This document shows positions 47,703-61,456 of a stretch of 64,000 nt of DNA, piece by piece. Origin of the DNA: Ciona savignyi (Eukaryota > Chordata > Ascidiacea > Phlebobranchia > Cionidae); the NCBI GenBank assembly GCA_000149265.1, contig CH001403.1:986920-1050919 (forward strand). Direction: 5' to 3'. Each line of letters begins with the position of its first letter. The stretch's first letter is position 1. Made by a program: the position numbers and the translations under genes. Under the pieces are notes generated by a model. That model had not been told where the DNA came from. It made no database searches and worked only from the letters and a program-made list of their open reading frames with translations.

Positions 47703-49958
47703 CTTTCTTTCACATCCATAAAAAATAAAGGTATAAACCCACAACATTAAAAATAACACACTGGTTAGTACTTTTCACGGGCGGTAATAGAATCAAAAGG
47801 GATTAAAAAGTGATTTAAATATGTGCAACCGATAAATATGAAAACTAGTCGCAATAAATAATGAATATAATTTAGATTAAGACTGGAGACAAGTGTCAGG
47901 TAAATATTATTAAACAAACTGTCGTAAAACTAACATAAAATCGAAATTTTTCGCTATCGCCTCAAGAACCACAATTTTCGATTCTGGAAACAAAATTTTC
48001 GTTTCTCGGCTAAAATTTTCGTTTTCAGAAACAAAAAATTTGCTTCTTTAATAAATTTAGGTTTATAATTTTCCCAAGTTCTATGATTAAATGATTTGGT
48101 AAGCTGACGCAATACCATAACAACCTCGAGTGAAAGGGATTGCGTCTGCAGTTAATACATGTAGACCTTTTATATTAAGGTAATGTATTGGTTTTATTCA
48201 TTTAAATAAAAAAATATAAAATCCCACAACATTGAAAAACACACTCTGGTTAGTACCTTTCACGGACGACAATACAAACAAACGGTATTAAAGATTGATT
48301 TAAATGTGTGCAACCAATAAACATTAAAACAACTAGCTATAAATATTGATTTTAATTTAGATTAACATTAGAGAGAAGTGTCAGGTATATATATATTAAT
48401 AAACAAAATTCCGCAAAACTAACATAAAACGAAACTTTTCGCTATTGCTTCAAGAATCAAAATTTTCAATCCGGAAACGAAATTTTCGTTTCTCGGCTAA
48501 AATTTTCGTTTCTTGTGTTTCTAAAATGAATTTAGGGTTATCGTTTTACCAAATTCTATGGTTATTATGATTTGTTAAGCTGACGCAATATCACATCAAC
48601 TTCGAATTAAAGAGATTGCGTGTTCGGTTAATAAATGTAGTTGGACCTTTTATACCAAGATAATGTATTTGTTCTATATTTATATAAATAAAATAAGGGT
48701 ATAAACCCACAACATTAAAAAATAACACACTGGTTAGTCCTTTAACAGGCGGTAATAGAAACAAACCGGATTAAAACCCTTAGACGACGACGGTTACATA
48801 TATGTAACCCAGAGGTGTCTCCGAAAAAAATGCACAATTCAGTCGTTTCTTTGGGATTTTTGTAGTTTTTATATTTGTGGTAAGCATTTGAATGCACTCT
48901 TTCGAAATAACGCATAAAAACATAACCTTTACATTTAAAAATTTTAAGTAATATTGCTCCAAACATTTTTCTTCAACATTTTTGTATCTAGTTTAACTTT
49001 TAGGTAAAACATCGCTTTTTTTTGGGTTCTGGGGAGTTAAAATTGTTACACTAGTTGCTGTGAAAATAAAGCTAGCAGTAGCCATCTTTGTTTTCGAGTT
49101 GTCCCAGTCATTTTCGATTTTTGAATGATGTATATGTAAACATATGTGTATATGGTTTTTGCTAATTACTATTGATATTTATTCATTTTTTCGCCTTTTT
49201 TACTTTATTTTTCAATGATTATTCGATATTCGGAAGAAATATGGCAACTTCGCGATAGATAACAGCCGATCAGGCTACCAGCATGATTGAGGCCGACAGT
49301 GATTGTGGTGATTTTGGCCAGATTTGTCAGTTTTATGTGACGTCCTCACGCTTAGTTAACGTCATCACAAAATAAATGACGTATCTTTGTAGGAAATTTC
49401 ATTTTGAACAACTTTGTAATACATTACTATCTTCTACAAGCTACCAGTAACGAGTAATTAGAGTATAAATTATTAATTATGACGTCATTACAAATACTAC
49501 AACGTCATCAAAAAAATAAAAATACCAATTTGGAGAAAATTATGTACTAGACAACTTTGTAATAGATTGTTTTTTCCTAAGTCCAACAGTATTCACAGCA
49601 AACGAGGTCAAAGCAACCTTACCTAAAATTGCCAAAAACTGCAAAAGTTCCGTCGTCGTAAAGAGTAATTCAAATGTGTGAAACTGATAAACATTAAAAC
49701 AACTAGCCATGAATATGATTTTTATTTAGATTAACACTAAAGAGATGTGCCTGGTATATATTAATAAACAAAATGTCGTAAAACTAACATAAAAGCGAAA
49801 CTTTTCGTTATAGCATCTAGAAACAAAATTTTCATTTCTCAGCTAAACATTTTTGTTTCTGGAAACAAAATTTTTATTTCTAGAAACTAAAATTGTGTTT
49901 CTTAGATGAATTTATGGGTTTTCACTTTCCCAAGTTTTATGATTATATAAGTGAATAA
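47703..49958. repeat. tandem satellite with about 490-bp unit, interrupted
   Basis: Units begin near 47703, 48200 and 48680. Shared words include CACAACATTAAAAA, ACACACTGGTTAGTAC, AAAACTAACATAAAA and repeated AAAATTTTCGTTTCTCGGCT. The third unit is split by an 890-bp insertion (48777-49665) and resumes until the gap. Internal AAATTTTCG words make the unit itself repetitive. No coding sequence. Confidence 0.85.
48777..49665. mobile_element. TIR-bearing non-autonomous element inserted in satellite
   Basis: Left end CCCTTAGACGACGACGG and, inverted, right end CTCTTTACGACGACGG share about 13 of 16 bases. The satellite unit is collinear on either side. A perfect 18-bp palindrome, GGTTACATATATGTAACC, lies just inside the left end. 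The target duplication is unclear, so the superfamily is not assigned. Confidence 0.6.
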
Positions 49959-50058
49959 NNNNNNNNNNNNNNNNNNNNNNNNNNNNNNNNNNNNNNNNNN
50001 NNNNNNNNNNNNNNNNNNNNNNNNNNNNNNNNNNNNNNNNNNNNNNNNNNNNNNNNNN
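49959..50058. other. assembly gap, 100 N
   Basis: The left flank is satellite and the right flank begins in mid-unit of the 1.7-kb array (compare 50059 with 51836). Additional array units, and perhaps the 5' part of the array gene, are probably missing here. Confidence 0.95.
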
Positions 50059-51413
50059 CTAATGTTTGAATAATTAAAATATTTTGTTTCACTTTCCCCC
50101 GTAAATAAATAATGACGATCAAATGAAAGTACCAAAATGGGAGCCAACTGTTATGGTTGGAACCAGGTTACTTCATACAATAGCTCATATACAAGAGTGG
50201 AGGTTATAACCAGACAGGTTCTCGGTTTTTTTTTCACCCTGACCACTTTCTGCGCGGTTGCCTGTAAAATGGACAGAGTTGTTTATAATGAGCTTTATTG
50301 TCATGAAACACACACATTACCACTTATATACCCTGCCCACTTATTTCAATTACCGACAAGTCCATACCACAATATTACCCTGCCCCAATCACTAGATATC
50401 CTCATCACTACTACAAGATCCCCACACCCCCTCCCAAAGCTTGATATTTTGATGCAGCCGACTTTAAAATACATCACGCCAACTTGTGTGTCTCTCAAAC
50501 TTGTTTCAACAAATATTCCTAAATTCTTCCATTTTTTTAAAAATCTCACCAATGCATTAAATATGTGTGTATCGTCTTTTTCCACAATATGTCCCTTTTG
50601 CGCTTAACCCCCCCCCCCCCTGTACACATGGGGTGACACAAACCCGTCCTCTTCCGCCATGTTGTAGAGCATCGGTGACGGTCTGACCTCGTGTGGGAGG
50701 CTTGGTTAAAGTAAAATAGACGTCGTCCACACCAATAAACACGCCACAGAGACTTTTATAAAAATATTAAAAACTGATGAAAGAGGGCAAAACCACAGTC
50801 GTTAGACACCTCTATACCACAATCAATTATTTAGTGTGGGTATAGCCAGAGGTGGCTGCTAAACCTAATACATATATTTTAAAAAATGGAAAAATGTTAT
50901 AAAAAAGTTTAAATAAATTGGCTAAGACATTTATAAATGCCGTGATACCATTTAATTTTATTCATTTAAGATTTTTTTTATTTACTACAGTTTTAACTTT
51001 TAAGATAAAGTTTTTGAGAACCATATAAACATTATTTAACCTTTTATTAAGTATAGTTTCTTGTGTAAATGAGTGAATTCACACCGATGCAAATATATCA
51101 ACACTTTGCACGGATAAACAAGTTAGTTGCCTATGTTCACAGTGACTCCCTGATTTGGTTGAGTTCCAGGATACCCTGCTGTAACGACTATCGCCAGCGA
51201 ATCACCATACAGTTCCAACACGGGCTACTATATTAATAAAATGTACAAAGATACCAAATCATGTTTTGCCCCCAATATTCCAGCTGCTAAAGGTGTTATA
51301 ACTTGTTATATTTCAAATGAATATTTAAATTAATTTGTTTGATAGTTGATTATTGAACATATAATTCACAGAATATATTCATTGTGTAGTTTTAACATTC
51401 CTGTTCCACACAG

Positions 51414-51578
51414 ATCAAACTTACAGTGGGAAGCATTGTGAGGTTGGATGACCACGCAACACAATGTCTGGCTGGGTGTGTTGGCAAAATATCTGAACTG
51501 AATTTGAACTGGAACAAACTTTCACCAGAAGGTCAACGTATGTTGCAAGAAGCAATACAACAACTCCCTTCTCCCCAG
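51414..51578 (+). CDS. array exon copy 1, open (55 codons, phase 0-0)
   Basis: Flanked by CCACACAG and GTAAGC. It reads IKLTVGSIVRLDDHATQCLA, continues through ISELNLNWNKLSPEGQRMLQ and ends LPSPQ with no stop. Start and end phases are both 0, so it can be skipped, repeated or joined straight to the last exon at 63769. The helical, Leu-rich sequence is protein-like, but I do not recognise the family. Confidence 0.55.
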
Positions 51579-53189
51579 GTAAGCCTCAGTTTCATGTGAT
51601 GTTGTGTATGATTGATGGGTTTTAAATGAATCAAGTTTAAATATTTTAAGCTTCTTGGACTGTTGGTTATGTTTTAAATAGTTTATCAAATATACTGCAT
51701 ATGCTCATAGTCAAAAGAACTAAAAATACATTATCAACTTTTTTCTATATAAACAATAAAATTATATATAAACAAAAATCACACAAAATTAAGTGTTTTA
51801 AGATTTTCGAATAAAACTTTGGCATCAAAACAAACTAATGTTTGAATAATCAAAATATTTTGTTTCACTTTCCCCCGTAAATAAATAATGACGATCAAAT
51901 GAAAGTACCAAAATGGGAGCCAACTGTTATGGTTGGAACCAGGTTACTTCATACAATAGCTCATATACAAGAGTGGAGGTTATAACCAGACAGGTTCTCG
52001 GTTCGATCTTCACCCTGACCACTTTCTGCGCGGTTGCCTGTAAAATGGACAGAGTTGTTTATAATGAGCTTTATTGTCATGAAACACACACATTACCACT
52101 TATATACCCTGCCCACTTATTTCAATTACCGACAAGTCCATACCACAATATTACCCTGCCCCAATCACTAGATATCCTCATCACTACTACAAGATCCCCA
52201 CACCCCCTCCCAAAGCTTGATATTTTGATGCAGCCGACTTTAAAATACATCACGCCAACTTGTGTGTCTCTCAAACTTGTTTCAACAAATATTCCTAAAT
52301 TCTTCCATTTTTTTAAAAATCTCACCAATGCATTAAATATGTGTGTATCGTCTTTTTCCACAATATGTCCCTTTTAAGCTTAACCCCCCTCCCCTGTACA
52401 CATGGGGTGACACAAACCCGTCCTCTTCCGCCATGTTGTAGAGCATCGGTGACGGTCTGACCTCGTGTGGGAGGCTTGGTTAAAGTAAAATAGACGTCGT
52501 CCACACCAATAAACACGCCACAGAGACTTTTATAAAAATATTAAAAACTGATGAAAGAGGGCAAAACCACAGTCGTTAGACACCTCTATACCACAATCAA
52601 TTATTTAGTGTGGGTATAGCCAGAGGTGGCTGCTAGAACCTAATACATATATTTTAAAAAATGGAAAAATGTTATAAAAAAGTTTAAATAAATTGGCTAA
52701 GACATTTATAAATGCCGTGATACCATTTAATTTTATTCATTTAAGATTTTTTTTATTTACTACAGTTTTAACTTTTAAGATAAAGTTTTTGAGAACCATA
52801 TAAACATTATTTAACCTTTTATTAAGTATAGTTTCTTGTGTAAATAAAGAAATTCACACCGATGCAATTATATCAACACTTTGCACGGATAAACAAGTTA
52901 GTTGCCTATGTTCACAGTGACTCCCTGATTTGGTTGAGTTCCAGGATACCCTGCTGTAACGACTATCGCCAACGAATCACCATACAGTTCCAACACGGGC
53001 TACTATATTAATAAAATGTACAAAGATACCAAATCATGTTTTGCCCCCAATATTCCAGCTGCTAAAGGTGTTATAACTTGTTATATTTCAAATGAATATT
53101 TAAATTAATTTGTTTGATAGTTGATTATTGAACATATAATTCACAGAATATATTCAGTTGTGTAGTTTTAACATTCCTGTTCCACACAG

Positions 53190-53359
53190 ATCAAACTTAC
53201 AGTGGGAAGCTATTGGTGAGGTTGGATGACCACGCAGCACAATGGTCTGGCTGGGTGTGTTGGCAAAATATCGGAACTGAATTGTGAACTGGGAACAAAC
53301 TTTCACCAGAAGGTCAACGTATGTTGCAAGAAGCAATACAACAACTCCCTTCTCCCCAG
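53190..53359 (+). pseudogene. array exon copy 2, frameshifted
   Basis: 170 nt instead of 165: extra single bases, several in G runs (AATGGTCTGG, ACTGGGAAC), break the frame. Splice sites are kept. Sequencing error in these runs is possible. Confidence 0.55.
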
Positions 53360-54799
53360 GTAAGCCTCAGTTTCATGTGATGTTGTGTATGATTGATGGG
53401 TTTTAAATGAATCAAGTTTAAATATTTTAAGCTTCTTGGACTGTTGGTTATGTTTTAAATAGTTTATCAAATATACTGCATATGCTCATAGTCAAAAGAA
53501 CTAAAAATACATTATCAACTTTTTTCTATATAAACAATAAAATTATATATAAACAAAAATCACACAAAATTAAGTGTTTTAAGATTTTCGAATAAAACTT
53601 TGGCATCAAAACAAACTAATGTTTGAATAATCAAAATATTTTGTTTCACTTTCCCCCGTAAATAAATAATGACGATCAAATGAAAGTACCAAAATGGGAG
53701 CCAACTGTTATGGTTGGAACCAGGTTACTTCATACAATAGCTCATATACAAGAGTGGAGGTTATAACCAGACAGGTTCTCGGTTCGATCTTCACCCTGAC
53801 CACTTTCTGCGCGGTTGCCTGTAAAATGGACAGAGTTGTTTATAATGAGCTTTATTGTCATGAAACACACACATTACCACTTATATACCCTGCCCACTTA
53901 TTTCAATTACCGACAAGTCCATACCACAATATTACCCTGCCCCAATCACTAGATATCCTCATCACTACTACAATATCCTATCACCCCTCCCAAAGCTTGA
54001 TATTTTGATGTGACTGACTTTAAAATACATCACGCCAACTTGTGTGTCTCTCAAACTTGTTTCAACAAATATTCCTAAATTCTTCCATGTTTTTAAAAAT
54101 CTCTTCGATGCATTAAATATGTGTGTATTGTCTTTTTCCACCTTTTGTCTCCTTTGTTGATTAATTTACACTTCAAAACAATTCGACTAACACTAAGACC
54201 CCCCCACACTAAGACCCCCCCCCCCCGTACACACGGGGTGACACAAACCCGTCCTCTTCCGCCATGTTGTAGAGCATCGGTGACGGTCTGACCTCGTGTG
54301 GGCGGCTTGGTTCATACCACAACGAATATAATGATAAATAAATTTGGGAATTGCATTAAAAAATCACTTTTTGACTTTATTTTTTTAATCCACTTTATTT
54401 TTTTTAATCTGAACAAGGTTTAAACCCATCATGAGCTCGTCCCTAGAACTGTTCTTGTATAACAATGCGTAGAATGTATCGGTTGCGTTAACCATCCTAC
54501 CATCTGACTTAGTTGCCTATGTTCACGGTGACTGATTTGGTTGAGTTCCAGGATACCCTGCTGTAACAACTATCGCCAGCGAATCACCATACAGTTCCAA
54601 CACGGGCTACTATATTAATTAAATGTACAAAGATATCAAATCATGTTTTGCCCCCAATATTCCAGCTGCTAAGTGTGTTATAACTTGTTATATTTCAAAT
54701 GAATATTCAAATTGAGATTGTTTGATAGTTGATTATTGAATCATATAATTTACAGGATATATTCATTGGTGGAGTTTTAAACATTTCTGTTCCACACAG

Positions 54800-54965
54800 A
54801 TCAAACTTACAGTGAGAAGCTATGGGAGGTTGGATGACACACGCAGCACAATGTCTGGCTGGGTGTGTTGGCAAAATATCGGAACTGGTTTTGAACTGGA
54901 ACGAACTTTCACCAGAAGGTCAACGTATGTTGCAAGAAGCAATACAACAACTCCCTTCTCCCATG
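54800..54965 (+). pseudogene. array exon copy 3, frameshifted
   Basis: 166 nt. The GACCACGCAGC of other copies reads GACACACGCAGC, shifting the frame, and the exon ends CCCATG rather than CCCCAG before GTAAGC. Confidence 0.55.
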
Positions 54966-55370
54966 GTAAGCCTCAGTTTCATGTGATGTTGTGTATGATT
55001 GATGGGTTTTAAATGAATCAAGTTTAAATATTTTAAGCTTCTTGGACTGTTGGTTACTTTTTTAAATAGTTTATCAAATATACTGCATATGCTCATAGTC
55101 AAAAGGACTAAAAACACATTATCAACTTTTTTCTATATAAACAATAAAATTATATATAAACAAAAATCACACAAAATTAAGTGTTTTAAGATTTTCGAAT
55201 AAAACTTTGGCATCAAAACAAACTAATGTTTGAATAATCAAAATATTTTGTTTCACTTTCCCCCGTAAATAAATAATGACGATCAAATGAAAGTACCAAA
55301 ATGGGAGCCAACTGTTATGGTTGGAACCAGGTTACTTCATACAATAGCTCATATGCAAGAGTGGAGGTTA

Positions 55371-58300
55371 GTTTTAGTTTAGTTTATTCATTTTTTTCCC
55401 CAGTTTTTTTAAAATGCCAAACGAATATAATCTCGACGCAGGAACGGGAAAAGACGGCAAAACGAACAGTCGTTAAAACACGTCATTAAAAAAAAGGGAT
55501 ATAATGTAATAAATATAGCGGACGCGGCCGCCAAACCTAGGCAAAAGAACAAATCCAAATTTAATTAGGATCAAACGATATAAAGCCCTGAAGAAAAGTG
55601 TGCGGTAAAGCGCGACCAGTACAGTGGGGGAGCCGGCTTTAGGAGAAGGTGTGGCCCGAAAGCGTGGACCAGAGTGGTAAAAGAAAAACCCCCTAAAATG
55701 AAATTCCACCAATGTCAGATGACACTATTTGTTTCAAGCACACTTACCGGGGCAATTTACATTAAATATTCTCATTTAGCACGCAGATTGCATAACACTA
55801 ATGCATTAGAGCACTTATGTAGGAGTGCGAAAAGAGGAGCACTACACTAGTGCACCATAAATAACAAAAAAAAGCGCAAAACAAACAAAATGTTTAAATA
55901 AATAAATAAATAAATAAGAAATAAGAAAAAATATATTAATAAATAAATAAATAGCAAGCCAAAAAAGGGTTGCTAGCAAGTAAAAAATACTAAAGACTGC
56001 AGCAAGGATCCAATTATATTAAAGCAGATTTGTTGAGACATATTAGTTTAATATTGATTGACATCTTCTTCTGGAGAACACACCGCCAACTCTCGAATAG
56101 TAAATTTGAGGAGGAGGAAGAGCCACGCAAGAAAACCGGACGACCTTCTCCTCGTAGATGAAATTTTGGTGACCGATAATCTAGAACAATAGTGACTTGG
56201 CAGTATGGTTGTAAAAATACTACAAGACAGTAAAGAAATCGAGAAATAGATAGAAATAAAGACAGGTTAGGGAACAGGGTAGTGTGCAATTGGGTGGTGA
56301 AAAATATTATAAAAACCAAAAACAAATAAAAAGACTAAAGTGGTAAGTTATAAAATACAGAGCTCTGTTAGGGCCGGCAAAAACTATTTCACAGAAAAAC
56401 CAAATGTGCCATCGGCTTACCAAGTAACAGAGAATACTGTGATAAAACATCACCACTAAATAACACTTGTGTTTGTGTAAACAAATCAATATTGTTAACA
56501 TGCAAAGGAAGTCAAGACTGTGTTTTAATGTGGTGATTATAATTTAAAAAGAACAAAATCTGGAAACTTTTATCAGTGCAAGGAGTAAATGAAATTTAAA
56601 CTTACAAAGGGGATTTATCATAAAAAAAAATAAATAAATAAAAAAATAAATAAAAAAAATTTATTTTGGGGTAAAATATTAGTAGAACTAGGGAAGCGGA
56701 TGAGGGTCTTCCAAGAGGTGTTGTTTGACAGCTTTGGTAAACTTTTTAAGCGATTTAATCTCACGAATGTTGTTGGGTAGTAGTTGCCAAAACTTTGGGC
56801 CTATGTATTTCAGGGATTGTTGTGATAGGGAATTGTTACAAAAAGGAATTAAAAATTGGGAATTGCTTCGGGTTTTCATGGTAGTTTTAGGTTTGTTGGG
56901 TATGCAATTGTGGAGGGCAGGGGGAAGTGTATTGGTATGGCATTTGTGCATTATGGATAATATTTCTAATTTGTGCATGTCATAAATTGTTAAAAGTCTA
57001 TGTTGTTTCATTATAGAAACTGTATTTTCATGTTTACCAAGGTTAAATATTAATGCGAATGAATTTATTGCACACTCGCTGTAATTTAGTTAGCATTAAG
57101 TTATTACCATAACACCAGGTGGATATGCAATAGTGAATGTGACTTAGTATTAGTGAGTGGTACAATGTGAGAAGTGAGGGTTGGTCAACAAGGGGTTTTG
57201 TTTTACGTACCATGAGTAAATTAGTGTTAAGTTTCTTAAGGAGTGTTTGCATGTGTGGTTTCCAGGAAAGGTTGTCATTTAAAGTTAGACCAAGGAATTT
57301 AAAGCTGTTGACTTGTTCAATTTTAAAATTATTTATTGAAATGAAGGGTGGTACTGAAACTGGGGATTTAATGGAGTTAGAAAAGTACATGTATTTTGTT
57401 TTTTCAGTGTTAAGAACCAGTTTGTTGCTGGAAAGCCATGTGTATAATCTGTCTAGATCCGCATTGGCATTTACAAAGGTTATGGATTGGTTGCGGCCAG
57501 GGGTAAAAATGGTGGTATCATCGGCAAACATAATAGCTTTACTATGGATTAGGCAATTTGGCAGGTCATTGATATATATAAGGAATAGTAAAGGACCTAG
57601 AATGGATCCTTGAGGAACTCCTAATTTAACTGGGTTCAGGTTGGAAGATAGAGTTCCATTAAAATCAACAATTTGTTGTCGGTTTGATAAATAACTGGTG
57701 AACCAATCCAGTGCTACACCCCGGATGCCATAATGAGACATTTTGTCAACCAAGATGTCATGATCAATGGTGTCAAAGGCTTTTGACAGGTCTAGAAAAA
57801 CACCAATAACAGATTTCTTATTTTCCAAATGATTAGATATTATATTAACCAGGAGATTGCTAGCATGGCTAGTTGAATGATCTTTCCTTAATCCAAATTG
57901 GTTGTTATGAAGAACATTATTGTGATTTAAGAAGGAGTGGGTTCTGCTTCACATTAATTTTTCTATTATTTTAGAGAATGAAGGAAGTAGACTAATCGGT
58001 CGGTAGTTATTTATCAGTGAGTGTTTGCCTTTTTTAAACACTGGGATGACTTTTGCAATCATTTATAAAGTCATTTATAAACTTGCCTGATTGTAGGAAT
58101 AGATTAAATATATGGGATAGTGCTTGCAAAATATTGACCATTGTGGATTTTACAACCTTTGTTGGAATGTGATCTAGGCCGCTGCTGGATTTAAATTAAG
58201 TCCAGTATTATTGTTTTGATCTCCTGTGGGCTAGTGGGGAATATGTACATGGTGGAAGATGATTTTGTTTTTAGGTAATCTGTGTGGTGTGAGGTGGAAT

Positions 58301-58692
58301 GGTGGGAATCCGGTTTACCAACTCAGTTGCAACATTTGAAAAATGATCATTAAAATGGTTGGCCATGTGTACTGGGTTGCTGGTAGATGATCCATTAATT
58401 TCAAATGACTTTGAGATTTGTGGTTTCGATTTCCCGAGTAGTTAATTTATGGACCTCCATGTAGCCTTTATGTTATTTCTGTTAGTCTTGAACATTTTTC
58501 TATAATGACATTTTTTGGCAGCTTGGATTTTGTGATGGTACAAATTACGAGCTTTATTGTATTCCAATTTTGATGAGGCTGTTCTTTTTAGTAAATACTT
58601 TTTGTATAGTTTTTGTTTAGTTTTATTTAATTCCTTTATTTCTTCATTGAACCACTTTAAGTGGTATTTGGGTGCTTTGTTAGCTACTAGTG
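55371..58692 (-). mobile_element. 5'-truncated LINE (CR1/Jockey-like) inserted in the array
   Basis: It interrupts an array unit between GTGGAGGTTA (ending 55370) and GGTTATAACC (from 58693), leaving a 5-bp GGTTA duplication. Minus orientation: coding part 58692 to about 56688, then a 1.3-kb 3' UTR and an AAACTAAAC tail at 55371. Upstream coding (KWFNEEIKELNKTKQKLYKK, then [10 protein letters not shown] in mutated context) contains in-frame stops, so the element is dead. A second copy of the 3' end is at 46741. Confidence 0.9.
56688..57828 (-). pseudogene. LINE reverse transcriptase, core and C-terminal part
   Basis: 57828..57043 reads the RT palm: GVFLDLSKAFDTIDHDILVD, then GVPQGSILGPLLFLIYINDL, FADDTTIF and LVLNTEKTKYMYFS. 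The frame stops at 57043, and the C-terminal part (ending KAVKQHLLEDPHPLP) continues in another frame at 57011..56688, so a frameshift separates them. The FADD active site is intact, but no endonuclease remains because of 5' truncation. It resembles CR1/L2/Jockey-group elements. Confidence 0.88.
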
Positions 58693-59897
58693 GGTTATAA
58701 CCAGACAGGTTCTCGGTTCGATCTTCACCCTGACCACTTTCTGCGCAGTTGTGTGTAAAATGGACTGAGTTGTTTATAATGGAGCTTTATTGTCATGAAA
58801 CACACACATTACCACTATTATACCGTGCCCACTTATTTCAATTACCGACAAGTCCATACCACAATATTACCCTGCCCCAATCACTAGATATCCTCATCAC
58901 TACTACAAGATCCCCACACCCCCTCCCAAAGCTTGATATTTTGATGCGACTGACTTTAAAATACATCACGCCAACTTGTGTGTCTCTCAAACTTGTTTCA
59001 ACAAATATTCCTAATTTCTTCCATGTTTTTAACATCATCATCGATGCATTAAATATGTGTGTATTGTCTTTTTCCACAATATGTCCCTTTTGCGCTTAAC
59101 CCCCCCCCCCCCCCCCCCGTACACATGGGGTGACACAAACCCGTCCTCTTTCACCATGTTGTAAAGCATCGGTGGTGGTCTGACCTCGTGTGGACGGCTT
59201 GGTTAAAGTAAAATAAATGTCGTCCACATCAATAAACAAGCCACAGAGACTTTTATATAAAAATTAAAAACTGAAAAAAGACGGCAAAACCACAGTCGTT
59301 AAATACCTCTATACCACAATTAATTATTTAGTGTGGGTATAGCCAGAGGTGGCCGCCAAACCTAATGTTTATATTTAAAAAAATGGAAAAATGTTATAAA
59401 AAATGTAATAAAATTTGAAGGCATTTATAAATGCCATGATACCATTTTATTTTATTTATTTAAGTTTTTTTTTATTTACTACAGTATTAAGATGAAGTTT
59501 TTGAGACCTTAATAAACATTATTTAACCTTTTATTAGGAGTAGTTTCTTGTGTAAATGAATGAAGTCACATCGATGCAAATATATCAACACTTTGCTCGG
59601 ATAAACAAGTTAGTTGCTTATGTTCACAGTGACTCCCTGATTTGGTTGAGTTCCAGGATACCTTGCTGTAACGACTATGGCCAGCGAATCACCATACAGT
59701 TCCAACACGGGCTACTATATTAATAAAATGTACAAAGATATTAAATCATGTTTTGCCCCCAATATTCCAGCTGCTAAGTTGTTATAACTTGTTATATTTC
59801 AAATGAATATTCAAATTGGTTTGTTTGATAGTTGATTATTGAACATATAATTCACAGGATATATTCATTGTGGAGTTAACATTCCTGTTCTACACAG

Positions 59898-60062
59898 ATC
59901 AAACTTACAGTGGGAAGCTATGAGAGGTTGGATGACCACGCAGCACAATGTCTGGCTGGGTGTGTTGGCAAAATATCGGAACTGGATTTGGACTGGAACG
60001 AACTTTCACCAGAAGGTCAACGTATGTTGCAAGAAGCAATACAACAACTCCCTTCTCCCCAG
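59898..60062 (+). CDS. array exon copy 4, open (55 codons, phase 0-0)
   Basis: Same exon as at 51414, open throughout: IKLTVGSYERLDDHAAQCLA, then ISELDLDWNELSPEGQRMLQ, ending LPSPQ. Flanking CTACACAG and GTAAGC are kept. It differs from copy 1 at several residues, mostly Asn/Asp and Lys/Glu exchanges. Confidence 0.55.
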
Positions 60063-61456
60063 GTAAGCCTCAGTTTCATGTGATGTTGTGTATGATTGAT
60101 TTGTTTTAAATGAATCAAGTTTAAATATTTTAAGCTTCTTGGACTGTTAGTTATTTTTTAAATAGTTTATGAAATATACTACATATGTTCTTAGTCAAAA
60201 GGACTAAAACACATTATCATCTTTGTTCTATATAAACAATAAAAATATATATAAACAAAAAACAAAATTAATTGTTTTAAGATTTTCGACTTAAACTTTG
60301 GCATCAAAATAAACTAATATTTTGTTTCACTTCCCCCCATAAATAAATAATGACGATCAAATGAAAGTACCAAAATGGGAGCCAACTGTTATGGTTGGAA
60401 CCAGGTTACTTCATACAATAGCTCATATACAAGAGTGGAGGTTATAACCAGACAGGTTCTCGGTTCGATCTTCACCCTGACCACTTTCTGCGCGGTTGTC
60501 TGTATAATGGACTGACTTGTTTATAATGAGCTTTATTGTCATGAAACACACACATTACCACTTTTATACCCTGCTCACTTATTTCAATTACCGACAAGTC
60601 CATACCACAATATTACCCTGCCCCAATCACTAGATATCCTCATCACTACTACAATATCCTAGCACCCCTCCCAAAGCTTGATATTTTGATGTGACTGACT
60701 TTAAAATACATCACGCCAACTTGTGTGTCTCTCAAACTTGTTTCAACAAATATTCCTAAATTCTTCCATGTTTTTAAAAATCTCTTCGATGCATTAAATA
60801 TGTGTGTATTGTCTTTTTCCACCTTTTGTCTCCTTTGTTGATTAATTTACACTTCAAAACAATTCGACTAACACTAAGACCCCCCCCCGTACACACGGGG
60901 TGACACAAACCCGTCCTCTTCCGCCATGTTGTAGAGCATCGGTGACGGTCTGACCTCGTGTGGGCGGCTTGGTTAATACCACAAAGAATATAATGATAAA
61001 TAAATTTGGGAATTGCATTAAAAAATCACTTTTTGACTTTATTTTTTTAATCCACTTTATTTTTTTTAATCTGAACAAGGTTTAAACCCATCATGAGCTC
61101 GTCCCTAGAACTGTTCTTGTATAACAATGCGTAGAATGTATCGGTTGCGTTAACCATCCTACCATCTGACTTAGTTGCCTATGTTCACGGTGACTGATTT
61201 GGTTGAGTTCCAGGATACCCTGCTGTAACAACTATCGCCAGCGAATCACCATACAGTTCCAACACGGGCTACTATATTAATTAAATGTACAAAGATATCA
61301 AATCATGTTTTGCCCCCAATATTCCAGCTGCTAAGTTGTTATAACTTGTTATATTTCAAATGAATATTCAAATTAGTTTGTTTGATAGTTGATTATTGAA
61401 CATATAATTCACAGGATATATTCATTGTGAAGTTTTAACATTCCTGTTCCACACAG

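Noticed and set aside
50137..50607. 156-codon ORF starting MGANCYGWNQ, repeated in most array units
   Set aside because: Conservation is explained by the near-identity of the units. Differences between units are as often non-synonymous as not, and the frame runs through low-complexity and poly-C sequence.
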